Source: Rhodothermus marinus
GTDB lineage: Bacteria > Bacteroidota > Rhodothermia > Rhodothermales > Rhodothermaceae
Assembly (NCBI RefSeq): GCF_009936275.1
Contig: NZ_AP019797.1
Span: 2,277,890 to 2,341,889 of the forward strand
Direction: 5' to 3'
DNA length: 64,000 bases
Shown: positions 37,322-46,097 of the stretch, piece after piece
Numbering within the stretch: the stretch's first letter is position 1
Layout: the number at the start of each line of letters is the position of its first letter
Program-made: the position numbers and the translations under genes
Notes under the pieces: generated by a model
Told to the model about the DNA's origin: nothing
Database searches by the model: none
What the model saw: only the letters and a program-made list of their open reading frames with translations

Positions 37322-37615
37322 TCACCACCAGCGAATTTCGAAGGCCTCGAACTCGCCCCGGGCCGGCAGCCAGTGCACCTGCACATCGTCGACGCGCGCA
37401 GCCGGTGGCCCCTGCCGCACGGCGTCGAGCAATTGCTCCAGCAGCTCACGCGGTCCTTCGGCCACCAGATAGACCGAGCCGTCCGGTTCGTTGCGCACCC
37501 AGCCGGTCAGTCCCAGCCGTCGGGCATGGTAGCGGACGAACTGTCGAAAACCCACGCCCTGCACCCGGCCTGTCACCCGGGCTTCCAGTCTGGCCTGTGC
37601 ATCCAGGCTGTTCAT
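37322..37615 (-). CDS. acyP: Acylphosphatase
   Basis: A 97-residue acylphosphatase, slightly longer than the usual 90-93. The family signature VTGRVQGVGFRQFVRYHAR carries catalytic Arg24, and Asn42 lies in GWVRNEPDGSV. It hydrolyses carboxyl-phosphate bonds such as 1,3-bisphosphoglycerate or acetyl phosphate. Its ATG overlaps the alpha-amylase stop (ATGA), so it is translated from the amylase transcript. Confidence 0.95.
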   Translation of the reverse strand: MNSLDAQARLEARVTGRVQGVGFRQFVRYHARRLGLTGWVRNEPDGSVYLVAEGPRELLEQLLDAVRQGPPAARVDDVQVHWLPARGEFEAFEIRWW

Positions 37616-38991
37616 GGCCGCAATGGCTGATAGATGCGGTAATTGTATGGACCAAGTTGCAGCGTATCGGTTGCCAGCGTGTCGGACCCAAAGACCTCCA
37701 CCCAGCGTCGCCCGCGTATACCTTCGGGCAGGGCGACCGTTTCCGGCCGGTTGCGAACGTTAACGATCAGTAACAACGTATCGGCCTCGGTAGCCCGCAG
37801 GTACACGAGCACGTCGTCGGCTTCCGGATTCAGCACGGTCAGTTCGCCGTGGCGCAGCGCCTCGCTCGCCCGGTAAAAGTTCAGGTAGCGTCGGTAGAAC
37901 GCATAGAGTGCCGGACTTTCGGGCGCCTCCCAGTTGTAGGGCGTGCGGGCGAAAAACGACACCCGCTCCCGCACGCCCAGCTCCTGTCCGTTGTAGAGCA
38001 GCGGCACGCCGGGCATGGACGTGGCCAGCACGAACGCCGCCATCGACCCTTTGTCGCCGCCAAAGAGTACCGGCGGCGGCGCATCCCACATCGTCTCGTC
38101 GTGGTTGGTGGTAAAGCGCAGCCGACGTGCACCCGGCGGCAGCAGCCCGAGCGTCGAGCCCACCTGTCGCACCAGCGTGTGCAGCGGTGCCCCGCGCCAG
38201 ACCTCTTTCAGTTGATGGTAGAAGGGCCAGGCATAGGTCAGATCGAATCCGACCCGATGCATCTCCGGCTCAGCCGCTTCGGCCAGCATCAGCACCGGTT
38301 TGATCTTTTCCACCGAATCGATCGCCGCTTTCCAGAAGTCCAGCGGCACGCCGTGGGCCACGTCGCACCGATAGCCGTCGATGTCGAACTCCCGCACCCA
38401 GTACTGCATCACTTCGATCATCGCCTGGCGGAGCTCGGGATTGTCGTAGTTGAGATCGACCACGTCGGTCCAGTCCGTCGTGTCGCCGTTAAGCACCGGA
38501 TAGGTGAAGCCGTCGATCGGCCCCGGCGTGTACCAGTCAGGGTGTTCCGTGACCCAGGGGTGGTCCCAGGCCGTATGGTTGGCCACCAGGTCAATGATGA
38601 TGTGCATGCCGCGGGCGTGTACCGAATCGACCAGCGCACGGAAGTCCTCCTCGGTGCCGTAGTCGGGGTTGACCGCGTAGTAGTCTCGCACGGCATAGGG
38701 CGACCCCAGCGGCCCGATGTCCGTCTTGGCCCGCTTCTTTCCGACAGGATGAATCGGCATGAGCCAGAGCGTATTGACACCCAGCGCCTGCAGCGAATCC
38801 AGCCGCCTGATCACGCCCTGGAAGGTCCCCTCCGGCGAAAAGTCGGGCACAAAGATCTCGTAGAGCACCGCATCGGCGATCCATTCGGGCTTGCCCACCC
38901 CGGGCGGTACGGGGGGTAATTCCTGCTCAGGCGGTGCCTCGCATCCGGTCGCAATGAGCAGGCTCAACACCAGGTAAAACAACGGGCGCAT
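37612..38991 (-). CDS. Lipoprotein alpha-amylase (GH13)
   Basis: A 459-residue glycoside hydrolase family 13 enzyme on the cell envelope. The N-terminus is a lipoprotein signal ending LLIATGC (Cys17). The GH13 regions are DLVANH (I), GYRCDVAHG (II, nucleophile Asp), LAEAAEP (III, acid Glu) and TNHDE (IV). The start is set at ATG 38991, which gives the signal peptide; 20 codons open upstream do not. It would cut starch-like glucans outside the inner membrane. Together with the phosphorylase at 34685 it forms a small glucan-use pair. No SusC/SusD genes are in this window. Confidence 0.9.
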   Translation of the reverse strand: MRPLFYLVLSLLIATGCEAPPEQELPPVPPGVGKPEWIADAVLYEIFVPDFSPEGTFQGVIRRLDSLQALGVNTLWLMPIHPVGKKRAKTDIGPLGSPYAVRDYYAVNPDYGTEEDFRALVDSVHARGMHIIIDLVANHTAWDHPWVTEHPDWYTPGPIDGFTYPVLNGDTTDWTDVVDLNYDNPELRQAMIEVMQYWVREFDIDGYRCDVAHGVPLDFWKAAIDSVEKIKPVLMLAEAAEPEMHRVGFDLTYAWPFYHQLKEVWRGAPLHTLVRQVGSTLGLLPPGARRLRFTTNHDETMWDAPPPVLFGGDKGSMAAFVLATSMPGVPLLYNGQELGVRERVSFFARTPYNWEAPESPALYAFYRRYLNFYRASEALRHGELTVLNPEADDVLVYLRATEADTLLLIVNVRNRPETVALPEGIRGRRWVEVFGSDTLATDTLQLGPYNYRIYQPLRP

Positions 38992-39165
38992 CGTTCGAAA
39001 CGGTTGATGAAAGGGCTTACCTTCCTCCGAAGTATAACACACCCCGGACACAACCGCTACCCTTCTTCGCTCCCCCCACAGAAATTCGACGCACTTTCCT
39101 GCAGGGAACCCGGTGCAATCTGTGCGAATTTTTCAGCAGTGCGACCGTCCTTTCCCAGATGTGTC

Positions 39166-39858
39166 ATGGCGATTCTGACCGTTCCGAAGGTGCTGCGTGA
39201 GAAGCTCGGCGACGAGGGTGTCGAGGCACTTATCACGCTTTTGAACGAAGCGGCCCATCACGAACGCAACAACCTGCTTGGAATTCTGGAAGAACGTTTT
39301 GAGCGACGCGTGGCAGATGAGGGCGCACGTCTGGACAAACGAATCGCAGAAGAAGCGACGCGCCTGGAGGTGCTGCTGGCCGAGACGGAAAAGCGATTGG
39401 ACCATCGAATCACAGAAGAAGTGGCCCGCCTGGAAGTGCTACTGGCTGAGACGGAAAAGCGATTGGATCAACGAATCGCAGGAGAGGTAGCGCGTCTGGA
39501 GGCGCTGCTGGCCGAGACGGAAAAGCGATTGGACCATCGAATCACAGAAGAAGTGGCCCGCCTGGAAGTGCTACTGGCTGAGACGGAAAAGCGATTGGAT
39601 CAACGAATCGCAGGAGAGGTAGCCCGCCTGGACAAGCGAATCACAGAAGAAGCAGCAAAGGTGGACAACCGCATCACCGAAGAAGTGGCCGGACTCCGGC
39701 AGCAGATTGCAGCCGTAGATAACCGCATCACCTCGGAGATGGCCCGGATGGGCGAGCGCATGGCCGGGATGCGTGCCGACCTGATCCGATGGATGTTCAT
39801 CTTCTGGGTGGGTCAGCTCGGCACGCTCATCGCCATTCTGTTTGCCTTTTTCCGGTGA
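39166..39858 (+). CDS. Membrane-anchored coiled-coil protein with hendecad repeats (long paralogue)
   Basis: A 230-residue protein with three parts. Residues 1-45 are a conserved head (MAILTVPKVLREKLGDEGVE and LNEAAHHERNNLLGILEERF), 46-200 a coiled-coil stalk, and about 204-226 one C-terminal transmembrane helix (WMFIFWVGQLGTLIAILFAF). The stalk is built of 11-residue repeats, with four copies of a 22-residue pair (LEVLLAETEKR + LDHRITEEVAR), encoded by two near-identical 132-base units at 39364 and 39496. The layout recalls the DUF1640/CCDC90 head-neck-stalk-anchor family. A short paralogue with the same head lies at 59566. The start at 39166 is fixed by that shared head. The function is unknown. 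Confidence 0.75.
   Translation: MAILTVPKVLREKLGDEGVEALITLLNEAAHHERNNLLGILEERFERRVADEGARLDKRIAEEATRLEVLLAETEKRLDHRITEEVARLEVLLAETEKRLDQRIAGEVARLEALLAETEKRLDHRITEEVARLEVLLAETEKRLDQRIAGEVARLDKRITEEAAKVDNRITEEVAGLRQQIAAVDNRITSEMARMGERMAGMRADLIRWMFIFWVGQLGTLIAILFAFFR
39364..39627 (+). repeat. Two tandem 132-base repeats inside the coiled-coil gene
   Basis: Units 39364-39495 and 39496-39627 differ at about three bases. Each is itself two diverged 66-base halves coding for 22 residues. The reading frame is kept, so copy-number change would lengthen or shorten the stalk by 44 residues. Confidence 0.9.
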
Positions 39859-39867
39859 TCTGGGTCT

Positions 39868-40797
39868 TCACGGGGCTGTAGAAGCCCACGTCGCTATCTG
39901 GTCGATTCCTTCCCGGAACGTCGGGTAGCGGGGACGCCAACCGGTCTCGCGGCCAAACCGAGTATTCGAGGTGCACGTCGAGCGCGTGAAAAAAGTGACG
40001 GCGTGGGAGCCTGCCACCAGACGGGCCACCCAGACCGGCACGTGGAAAGGACGCGGGGCGTTGAGGCGATCAGCCCAGTAGGTCAGCACCTCCTGCACGC
40101 GGGCCGGTTCGTCGTCCACGACGTGCCAGCAACCCGAGCGGGCTGCCACAGCGGCTGTAACGAAAGCATCGGCGGCGTCGTCCAGGTGCAGCAGGCCCCA
40201 CCGGGCCCGCCCGTCTCCAATGACAGGGATTCGGCACCGACGCAGTCCTTCACCGATCTGCCGCGTATGGGCCGCATCGGCCCCGTAGAACCAGCCGCAG
40301 CGCAGCACCGCCGTGGCGAAGCCATGCGCCTCGCCGGCTTCCCGGGCGATCAGCTCGCCGTCAAGGGCCGAACGTGAGGGGAAGTCCGGGCACGGGGGCG
40401 TTTCTTCATCGAAAAAACGATCGTCCGGCGGGCTGATCACCCAGACGACGCTCTGCTGCACATAGCAGCGGGCACCGATCCGGGCGGCGCAGGTTGTCAG
40501 CGCCCGCGTGCCTTCCTGTCGAATCCGATCGTTCATCGCCCAGTCTTGCGGCCGCACCCGGGTACGGACCGGAATCGCACTCGCCGCATGAATCACCACG
40601 TCGCAGCCATCGGCCGCCCACGCCAGCGCCTCGGCATCGAACAGACTGGCCTGCCGCGGCTCGCCACCCAGTTCCCTCACCTTTTGCGCCCCTTCCGGGG
40701 AGCGCACCAGCCCCACCACCCGATCGCCGCGCACCCGAAACCGTCGGACCAACCGCCGCCCCAGCACTCCCGTCGCTCCTGCAATGAATACCTGCAT
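39868..40797 (-). CDS. NAD-dependent epimerase/dehydratase family protein
   Basis: A 309-residue extended-SDR protein. The Rossmann motif is FIAGATGVLGRRLVRRFRVRG at the N-terminus and VVIHAASAIP follows the fourth strand. The usual catalytic YxxxK is not obvious: the equivalent stretch reads PDFPSRSALDGELIAREAGE, which suggests an atypical or binding-only member such as the NmrA/TMR-like branch. The start is at ATG 40797, directly before MQVFIAGATG; the 82 codons open upstream overlap the small membrane gene and are excluded. It is convergent with the coiled-coil gene at a 9-base gap. Confidence 0.82.
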   Translation of the reverse strand: MQVFIAGATGVLGRRLVRRFRVRGDRVVGLVRSPEGAQKVRELGGEPRQASLFDAEALAWAADGCDVVIHAASAIPVRTRVRPQDWAMNDRIRQEGTRALTTCAARIGARCYVQQSVVWVISPPDDRFFDEETPPCPDFPSRSALDGELIAREAGEAHGFATAVLRCGWFYGADAAHTRQIGEGLRRCRIPVIGDGRARWGLLHLDDAADAFVTAAVAARSGCWHVVDDEPARVQEVLTYWADRLNAPRPFHVPVWVARLVAGSHAVTFFTRSTCTSNTRFGRETGWRPRYPTFREGIDQIATWASTAP

Positions 40798-40814
40798 GTT
40801 CCGCCTGCGAATGT

Positions 40815-41024
40815 TTATGTGGAGTCCCGACGCCGAAGCAGCGCTGCGACCAGCAAAAATCCGACGAAGGCCAGCCCGCTCAGTCGCACTACGTCGGCCG
40901 TCAGCTGTGGCGTTCCCGTCAGCACCCATTCGGCCATCAACGCCACCAGCCCGAAGAGCAGTGCCAGAAAAACCGCCCCCAGCAGCACAAAGCGGGGCGA
41001 GCGGAAGGGCTCTGAATCGAACAT
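40815..41024 (-). CDS. Small two-helix membrane protein
   Basis: A 69-residue protein with two hydrophobic helices (about 13-33, VLLGAVFLALLFGLVALMAE, and 43-63, VRLSGLAFVGFLLVAALL) and a charged RRRDST tail. It fits exactly into the gap between the NhaC antiporter gene (49 bases) and the epimerase gene (17 bases), on the same strand. I do not recognise the family. Its position suggests it is expressed with the antiporter and may be an accessory peptide, which is inference. Confidence 0.55.
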   Translation of the reverse strand: MFDSEPFRSPRFVLLGAVFLALLFGLVALMAEWVLTGTPQLTADVVRLSGLAFVGFLLVAALLRRRDST

Positions 41025-41073
41025 GCCGTCCGGGGTTTCTCATGCCAACGAACGGCGTCCGGCCGGGATCCGC

Positions 41074-42504
41074 TCACAGGGCCAGTCCCAGCCCGAGATA
41101 CACGACCAGCGACACGCCGGCCAGCAGCAGCGCATAGGGCAGCTGGGTGTTCACGTGGTCGATGTGATCGCAGGCGGCCGCCATGGACGAAATGATCGTC
41201 GTGTCCGAAAGCGGCGAGGCGTAGTCGCCGAAAATACCGCCCGAGAGCACGGCTCCCAGCATAAGCGGAAGCGGCAGCCCCAGCCCCTCGGCCAGCGGCA
41301 GCGCCACCGGAATCAGAATAGCAAAAGTCGTCCAGGAAGAACCCAGCGTGAAGGAGACGAAGCAGCCCACCAGAAATACCAGCGCAGGCAGCCACCAGAC
41401 CGGCCAGTTCGGATCGATCAGTCCGACGAGGTAGGGTCCCATCTCCAGCGCCCGCGACACCTGTCCCAGCGCAAAGGCCAGCACGACCAGGACCGTCACG
41501 CCTACCAGTCCCGACATGCCCCGAAGCACCAGCGTGGTCGATCGGGCCAGCGAAAGCACGGGACGCCCGCCCCGGAGCGGCCGGGGCAGCGCATACAGTG
41601 CCATAGCCACCGCCACGGCCGTCGACACGGCCCAGAAGACGGCCGTCGAGCCGCTGCCGGCCATCAGGTTGCCCTCGCCCGTCACCCAGAGCCCCACGAA
41701 GATCATCCCCACCATGACGCCGAGCGGGATCAGAAAGTCGGAGGCCCGACAGGGCGCGCCTTCGACCGGCTTCAGGCCTGCAATTTCTTCGGCCACCAGC
41801 GGTTGCGCATCGGGACGCAGAAGCTGGCCCGTCGTCGCCGCCCGCCTTTCGGCCGCCCGCATCGGACCGAAGCCCCAGCCCGTCCAGGCTACCAGCAGCG
41901 CAAACAGAATGGTCAGCCAGCTGAAGACGTTATAGAGCAGCCCTTCGGCCAGCAGACGTACGGCCCCGTCCGAAATTCCCTGCGCGGCCAGCAATCCCAG
42001 CACGTAAGCGCCCCAGCCGTTGAGCGGAATCATCATGCAGACCGGCGCGCTCGTCGCATCGCAGTAGAACGCGAGCTTTTCGCGGGGCAGCCGCAGTCGA
42101 TCGAAAAACGGCCGCCCCACGGCACCAACCACCAGTGAGGTGATGCTGGATTCGACAAAGATCACCAGGCCCACCAGCCAGGCCAGCAGTTCGGCTCCCC
42201 GCCGCGACGTGCCCCAGCCGCGCCGCTGCGCCCAGGCGATGAATCCCTGCACGCCGCCCGACGCCTGCACCAGCGCAATCAGGCCGCCCACCAGCAGGCA
42301 GAACATCACCACACGCGTGTTGCCCGCGTCGGCAAAGACGGCCACCAGTTCGTCGCCCAGCCGTCGCAGTCCCAGCAGCGGATGTCCCCCTTCCAGCAGC
42401 GTGGTGCCCAGCCAGAGTCCGACCAGCAGCGACAGATAGACCTGGCGCGTCCACAGGGCCAGCCCGATGGCCACAATCGGCGGAAGCAGGACGAGCCCGT
42501 CCAT
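41074..42504 (-). CDS. Na+/H+ antiporter, NhaC family
   Basis: A 476-residue transporter with about 11-12 helices. The NhaC/ion-transporter motif is seen in FTLGSSWTTFAILIPVALPLA and GAVLSGGIFGDYASPLSDTT, and again in the first half as FVESSITSLVVGAVGRPFFDR. It probably exports Na+ in exchange for protons, as expected for a marine organism; other NhaC-like members exchange lactate/malate. The gene is followed on the same strand by a small membrane protein and preceded by a thioredoxin-like gene at 12 bases. Confidence 0.88.
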   Translation of the reverse strand: MDGLVLLPPIVAIGLALWTRQVYLSLLVGLWLGTTLLEGGHPLLGLRRLGDELVAVFADAGNTRVVMFCLLVGGLIALVQASGGVQGFIAWAQRRGWGTSRRGAELLAWLVGLVIFVESSITSLVVGAVGRPFFDRLRLPREKLAFYCDATSAPVCMMIPLNGWGAYVLGLLAAQGISDGAVRLLAEGLLYNVFSWLTILFALLVAWTGWGFGPMRAAERRAATTGQLLRPDAQPLVAEEIAGLKPVEGAPCRASDFLIPLGVMVGMIFVGLWVTGEGNLMAGSGSTAVFWAVSTAVAVAMALYALPRPLRGGRPVLSLARSTTLVLRGMSGLVGVTVLVVLAFALGQVSRALEMGPYLVGLIDPNWPVWWLPALVFLVGCFVSFTLGSSWTTFAILIPVALPLAEGLGLPLPLMLGAVLSGGIFGDYASPLSDTTIISSMAAACDHIDHVNTQLPYALLLAGVSLVVYLGLGLAL

Positions 42505-42516
42505 GGACCCGGCGGT

Positions 42517-43107
42517 TCAGCGGGGCTCGTTGCCCGGCTTCCACTTGATGTTGCAGCCCATCGAGGGGTACTGCGGGCCGCTCACCTTCCCGGTATCCAG
42601 CAGCTCGTCCAACGCCCGCTTCAGATCGGCCCCGGTGGCCGGACGCCCCTGGCCGGGCCGCGTGTCGTCGAATCGACCATGATAGACCAGCCGCCGATCG
42701 GCGTCGAACACGTACAGGTCCGGCGTGCAGAGCGCCCCGTACGCTTTCGCAACCTCCTGCGTCTCGTCGAACAGGTACGGAAACGGATAGCCCTTGGCCC
42801 GGGCACGCCGCGCCATCTCTTCGGGCGCGTCTTCCGGGTACTGCGCCGGATCGTTCGCATTGATCGCCACAAAGCGCACGCCCTTCGGCTGATAGGCCCG
42901 GGCCAATTCGATCAGGGCATCTTCAATGTGCTGGGCATAAGGACAGTGATTGCAGGTGAAGACCACCACAAGCGCCCGGGCATCGGCAAAATCCTCCAGA
43001 CTGCGCGTGGGCTTGTCGAGCCCATCGGCTTCGGGATTGACCACGGGCAGTTCGAACGGAGGCGCTTCGGTACCCAGCGCGATCTCCTGCGAATACGTCA
43101 GAGCCAT
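42517..43107 (-). CDS. Thioredoxin-fold peroxiredoxin-like protein
   Basis: A 196-residue cytosolic protein of the AhpC/TSA-thioredoxin superfamily. The redox site is FTCNHCPYAQ, a CNHC pair, followed by FVAINANDPAQYPEDAPEEM and the cis-Pro loop GALCTPDLYVFD. No signal peptide is present. Such Bacteroidota and cyanobacterial proteins are often annotated as thiol-disulfide isomerases, but their substrate is not known. The start is at ATG 43107 (MALTYSQEIALG). It follows htpX and its terminator and precedes nhaC. Confidence 0.85.
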   Translation of the reverse strand: MALTYSQEIALGTEAPPFELPVVNPEADGLDKPTRSLEDFADARALVVVFTCNHCPYAQHIEDALIELARAYQPKGVRFVAINANDPAQYPEDAPEEMARRARAKGYPFPYLFDETQEVAKAYGALCTPDLYVFDADRRLVYHGRFDDTRPGQGRPATGADLKRALDELLDTGKVSGPQYPSMGCNIKWKPGNEPR

Positions 43108-43136
43108 AGGGCATCGGCAGGTCTGGTGAGCAACAG

Positions 43137-43165
43137 AAAACGGCCGGCAGAGAAATGGCCGGCCG
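43137..43165 (-). terminator. Terminator after htpX
   Basis: On the minus strand an 8-bp stem (CGGCCGGC with GCCGGCCG) around a 9-base loop is followed by four Ts. It lies 16 bases after the htpX stop and separates it from the thioredoxin-like gene. Confidence 0.75.
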
Positions 43166-43180
43166 CTTCCGAAGGTTCCG

Positions 43181-44038
43181 TCAGGCGCGGGCGCCCGCCA
43201 ACTCCTGCTCCAGTTCGAGCAGGCGGCGGATACGCTCCTCGGTGGGCGGGTGCGTCGAAAACAACCGGGCGATCCCGCCGCCGCTGAACGGATGCACGAT
43301 GAACATGTGCGCCGTGGCCGGGTTGGCATCCATCGGGATATGGGCTACGCCGGCTTCGAGCTTCTCCAGCGCACGAGCCAGTGCCCGCGGCTTGCCACAG
43401 ATGAGCGCTCCGCCCCGGTCGGCTGCAAACTCGCGTGCCCGCGAAATGGCCATCTGGATCAGCATGGCCGCCAGCGGCGCCAGAATCAGCATGAGCAACC
43501 CGGCCAGCGCATTGCCGCGGTCCCGGTCATGTGCCGGACCGAAGAAAAAGGCAAAGCGTGCCAGCATCGTGATGGCCGCCGCCAGCGTGGCCGCAATCGA
43601 CGAGATCAGGATGTCCCGGTGCTTGATGTGCGCCAGCTCGTGCGCAATGACGCCCTCCAGCTCTTCCCGATTGAGCAGCCGTACGATCCCCTGCGTGACG
43701 GCCACCGCGCTGTGCTTCGGGCTACGGCCCGTGGCAAATGCATTGGGCTGCTCCGAGGGAATCACGTACACCCGCGGCATGGGCAGTCCGGCCCGCTGCC
43801 GCAGCCGGTCCACGATGTCGTAGAGTTCCGGCGCCTCCTCACGCGTAACCTCCCGGGCGCCGTACATCATCAGGACAATCTTGTCGCTGAACCAGTAGCT
43901 GAAAAAGTTCATCGCCACGGCAAAAAAGAAGGCGATGATCATGCCCTGCTCGCCGCCGATCGCTTCACCGATCAGCACAAAGAGCACGATCAGCAGGGCC
44001 ATCAGCGCCGCCGTACGCAGCGTATTCGCCATGGTCAT
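43181..44038 (-). CDS. htpX: Membrane zinc metalloprotease HtpX
   Basis: A 285-residue M48 protease that degrades misfolded membrane proteins. Two N-terminal helices (about 10-27 and 32-50) are followed by the catalytic HELAH (His133, Glu134, His137), two more hydrophobic stretches and the third zinc ligand region [14 protein letters not shown]. The C-terminus has the [15 protein letters not shown] signature. The usual start is ATG 44038; MANTLR two codons in is an alternative. It is the last gene of the LemA-TPM-TPR run with a 120-base gap before it, so it may have its own promoter. Confidence 0.93.
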   Translation of the reverse strand: MTMANTLRTAALMALLIVLFVLIGEAIGGEQGMIIAFFFAVAMNFFSYWFSDKIVLMMYGAREVTREEAPELYDIVDRLRQRAGLPMPRVYVIPSEQPNAFATGRSPKHSAVAVTQGIVRLLNREELEGVIAHELAHIKHRDILISSIAATLAAAITMLARFAFFFGPAHDRDRGNALAGLLMLILAPLAAMLIQMAISRAREFAADRGGALICGKPRALARALEKLEAGVAHIPMDANPATAHMFIVHPFSGGGIARLFSTHPPTEERIRRLLELEQELAGARA

Positions 44039-44158
44039 CTTCCGGGGATGGTTGACAGGTTACTGCCGTCTACAACGACGTCGGGATATACGACGGGAAG
44101 GAAGGCGGGTTCTACCCGCGGTCTTTACTTCCACGGTAAAAACGACGCAACCGGACGG

Positions 44159-44479
44159 TTACTCTTCGCCCAGCTCGAGCGCCATCAGGGCATCCTGCAG
44201 CTCGGCCAGGCTTTTCACGTCGCCCACCCGACGGGCCACTTCAATGCCCTGCCGGTAGGTGCGCACCGCGTCTTCGGTGCGCCCCAGCTCCCGGTAAAGC
44301 CGGGCCAGGTGGTAGTAAGTGCCCACATAGTCGGGATGATCGCGCACCAGCCCTTCGAAGAAATGGAGCGCCCGCTCCGTGTCGCCGCGTTTCCAGTACT
44401 CCTGCGCCAGCGCAAAGCGCGTGAAGGCATCGTCCGGATCTTCCCGGTAAAATTGCAGCAACTGTTCCAGTCGGTCCAT
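44159..44479 (-). CDS. Small TPR protein
   Basis: A 106-residue soluble protein with two clear tetratricopeptide repeats (AFTRFALAQEYWKRGDTERA and VGTYYHLARLYRELGRTEDA) and a helical C-terminus. There is no signal peptide or anchor. The start is taken at ATG 44479; a GTG 3 codons upstream is the alternative and would lie closer to the preceding stop. It directly follows the TPM-domain gene on the same strand and is probably co-transcribed with it. It is likely a protein-binding adaptor; no partner is shown. Confidence 0.75.
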   Translation of the reverse strand: MDRLEQLLQFYREDPDDAFTRFALAQEYWKRGDTERALHFFEGLVRDHPDYVGTYYHLARLYRELGRTEDAVRTYRQGIEVARRVGDVKSLAELQDALMALELGEE

Positions 44480-44493
44480 AGCCAGCACACGGA

Positions 44494-45309
44494 TTACCAG
44501 TGGCCGCCGGCTCCACCGCCGCCGAAGCTACCGCCACCCCCGGAGAAGCCGCCGAAATCACCGCCACCGCCCCATCCTCCGCCGCTACTCCAGCCGCCCC
44601 CGCCTCCGAATCCACCTCCCCAGATGATAATCGGCGGAAAGTCGGGTTCGCGGCGATAGACCCGATAGGGATAGCGGGCGCCTTTCCGCCCCCGGGGCGG
44701 TCCACCGCCGCTGCGCATGGCCGACAGGAAAAACAGCAGCACCACCAGCAGTACGAACAGCGAGGCCACGTTGACCCAGACGCCGCGATCGTCGGCCGCC
44801 CGGGGCGGCGGCTGAAACTCGCCCTGCGCCGCGGCAATGATCGCATCGACGGCCGCCGAAAGCCCCCCGTAAAAATCACCCCGACGAAAACGCGGCACGA
44901 TGATGTCCCGTACGATCCGGCCGGCCAGCGCGTCGGGGATGGCGCCTTCGAGGCCGTAGCCCGTCGCGATGAACACCTCGCGTTCTTCACGGGCTACCAG
45001 AATGACCACGCCGTTGTCGTACTCCTTCTGTCCCACGCCCCAGCGCCGCCCCAGCTCCACGGCATAGTCGGCGGCCGGGATGCCGTTGAGCGTGGGCAGC
45101 GTCACGATCACGATCTGCGTCGAGGTCGTGTCGGCGTAGGTGGCCAGCTTCCGGCTCAGCATCTGCTCTTCCGCCGGGGTCAGCAGGTCGGCCAGGTCGG
45201 TGACCCACTGCCCGCTGGGCGGAATCACTTCAATCTGCTGCGCCAGCGCCACCGACGTCAGCAGCAGCGCCGGCAGCCAGCCGAGCCACCTTCCGCCGAA
45301 TCGTCGCAT
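44494..45309 (-). CDS. TPM-domain (YgcG-like) exported membrane protein
   Basis: A 271-residue protein with a cleavable signal (WLPALLLTSVALAQ), a TPM domain at about residues 30-160 (VTDLADLLTPAEEQMLSRKL and DNGVVILVAREEREVFIATG), one transmembrane helix at about 180-198 and a Gly/Trp/Ser-rich tail (GGGFGGGGGW...). The tail is characteristic of TPM proteins paired with LemA, as seen here with LemA 3 bases upstream. The pair is widespread; a role in membrane protein quality control or lipid/phosphatase function has been proposed but is not shown by this sequence. Confidence 0.9.
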   Translation of the reverse strand: MRRFGGRWLGWLPALLLTSVALAQQIEVIPPSGQWVTDLADLLTPAEEQMLSRKLATYADTTSTQIVIVTLPTLNGIPAADYAVELGRRWGVGQKEYDNGVVILVAREEREVFIATGYGLEGAIPDALAGRIVRDIIVPRFRRGDFYGGLSAAVDAIIAAAQGEFQPPPRAADDRGVWVNVASLFVLLVVLLFFLSAMRSGGGPPRGRKGARYPYRVYRREPDFPPIIIWGGGFGGGGGWSSGGGWGGGGDFGGFSGGGGSFGGGGAGGHW

Positions 45310-45312
45310 GGG

Positions 45313-45915
45313 TCAGAGATCAAATTCTACCTGCGGCGCTTCCTGGGCGCTTTCGGCTGCCTCGAACGGTTGCTTGGGCACAAAACCCGTCAGGCTGGCC
45401 ACCAGCACCGTCGGAAATCGCCGGACCAGCGTGTTGTAGCGCCGCACGGCTTCGTTGTAATCGCGTCGGGCCACGGCGATGCGGTTTTCCGTGCCTTCGA
45501 GCTGCACCAGCAGATCACGGAAGGCCTCCGTGGTCTGCAGCTGCGGATAGTTTTCGGCCACGGCCAGCAACCGGGCCAGCGCACTCGAAAGTTGCGCCTG
45601 CGCCTCCTGGAACTGCCGCACCTTCTCCGGATCGCTCAGATCTTCGACGCTCAGCGTGATCGACGTGGCACGCGCCCGCGCGTTTGTCACGGCCTCCAGC
45701 GTCTCGCGCTCGAAGTTGGCCGACGCCTGCACCGTCCGCACCAGGTTGGGAATCAGATCGGCGCGGCGTTGATACTGCGCCTGCAGGTCGGCCCAGGCAC
45801 GGGCCACCATCTCATCGGCTTCAACCATCCGGTTGTAGGCGCTGCAGCCGGCGCAGCCGGCCATGCCGAGCAGCAGCACCACCACAACCAGGGCCAGCAG
45901 TCCTTTGCTTCGCAT
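45313..45915 (-). CDS. lemA: LemA-family lipoprotein-like protein
   Basis: A 200-residue LemA protein. The N-terminal hydrophobic segment LLALVVVVLLLGMAGCAGC could serve as a lipobox or a membrane anchor. It is followed by the family's NRMVEADEMVARAWADLQAQ and QRRADLIPNLVRTVQ motifs, and near the end by YNTLVRRFPT and GFVPKQPFEA. The protein is a helical bundle exposed outside the inner membrane. It starts a run with the TPM protein, a TPR protein and htpX, a quality-control-like neighbourhood. It is divergent from the S41 protease gene across 182 bases. Confidence 0.92.
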   Translation of the reverse strand: MRSKGLLALVVVVLLLGMAGCAGCSAYNRMVEADEMVARAWADLQAQYQRRADLIPNLVRTVQASANFERETLEAVTNARARATSITLSVEDLSDPEKVRQFQEAQAQLSSALARLLAVAENYPQLQTTEAFRDLLVQLEGTENRIAVARRDYNEAVRRYNTLVRRFPTVLVASLTGFVPKQPFEAAESAQEAPQVEFDL

Positions 45916-46060
45916 AGCGGTTTGCTTCAGGCCTGAACAGACACACGGCCCGCCTACGCAGGCGCGAAAGATCGGGTTTCAATCAAAAGCAACCGTCCCG
46001 CAACAATCTGACGGCTGAACGATTAAGATAGAACGGCGTGCGTTTTGCAACGGATTGCGT

Positions 46061-46068
46061 TATCTTTG
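46061..46068 (+). promoter_or_regulatory. Candidate -7 element of the S41 protease gene
   Basis: TATCTTTG exactly matches TAnnTTTG and lies 30 bases before the ATG. A TTG sits only 13 bases upstream, within TTGCAACGG; a GTG at 20 bases is the nearest -33 match. Confidence 0.5.
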
Positions 46069-46097
46069 TCTGATCCGATCAAGCCATCATACTCGCG

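Noticed and set aside
39868-41043. Longer start for the epimerase gene (391 codons)
   Set aside because: The extra 82 residues overlap the small membrane-protein gene and lie before the Rossmann motif that should begin the protein.
40546-42138. 530-codon plus-strand frame over the epimerase and NhaC genes
   Set aside because: It is antisense to clear genes, with no motif, signal or ribosome-binding site.
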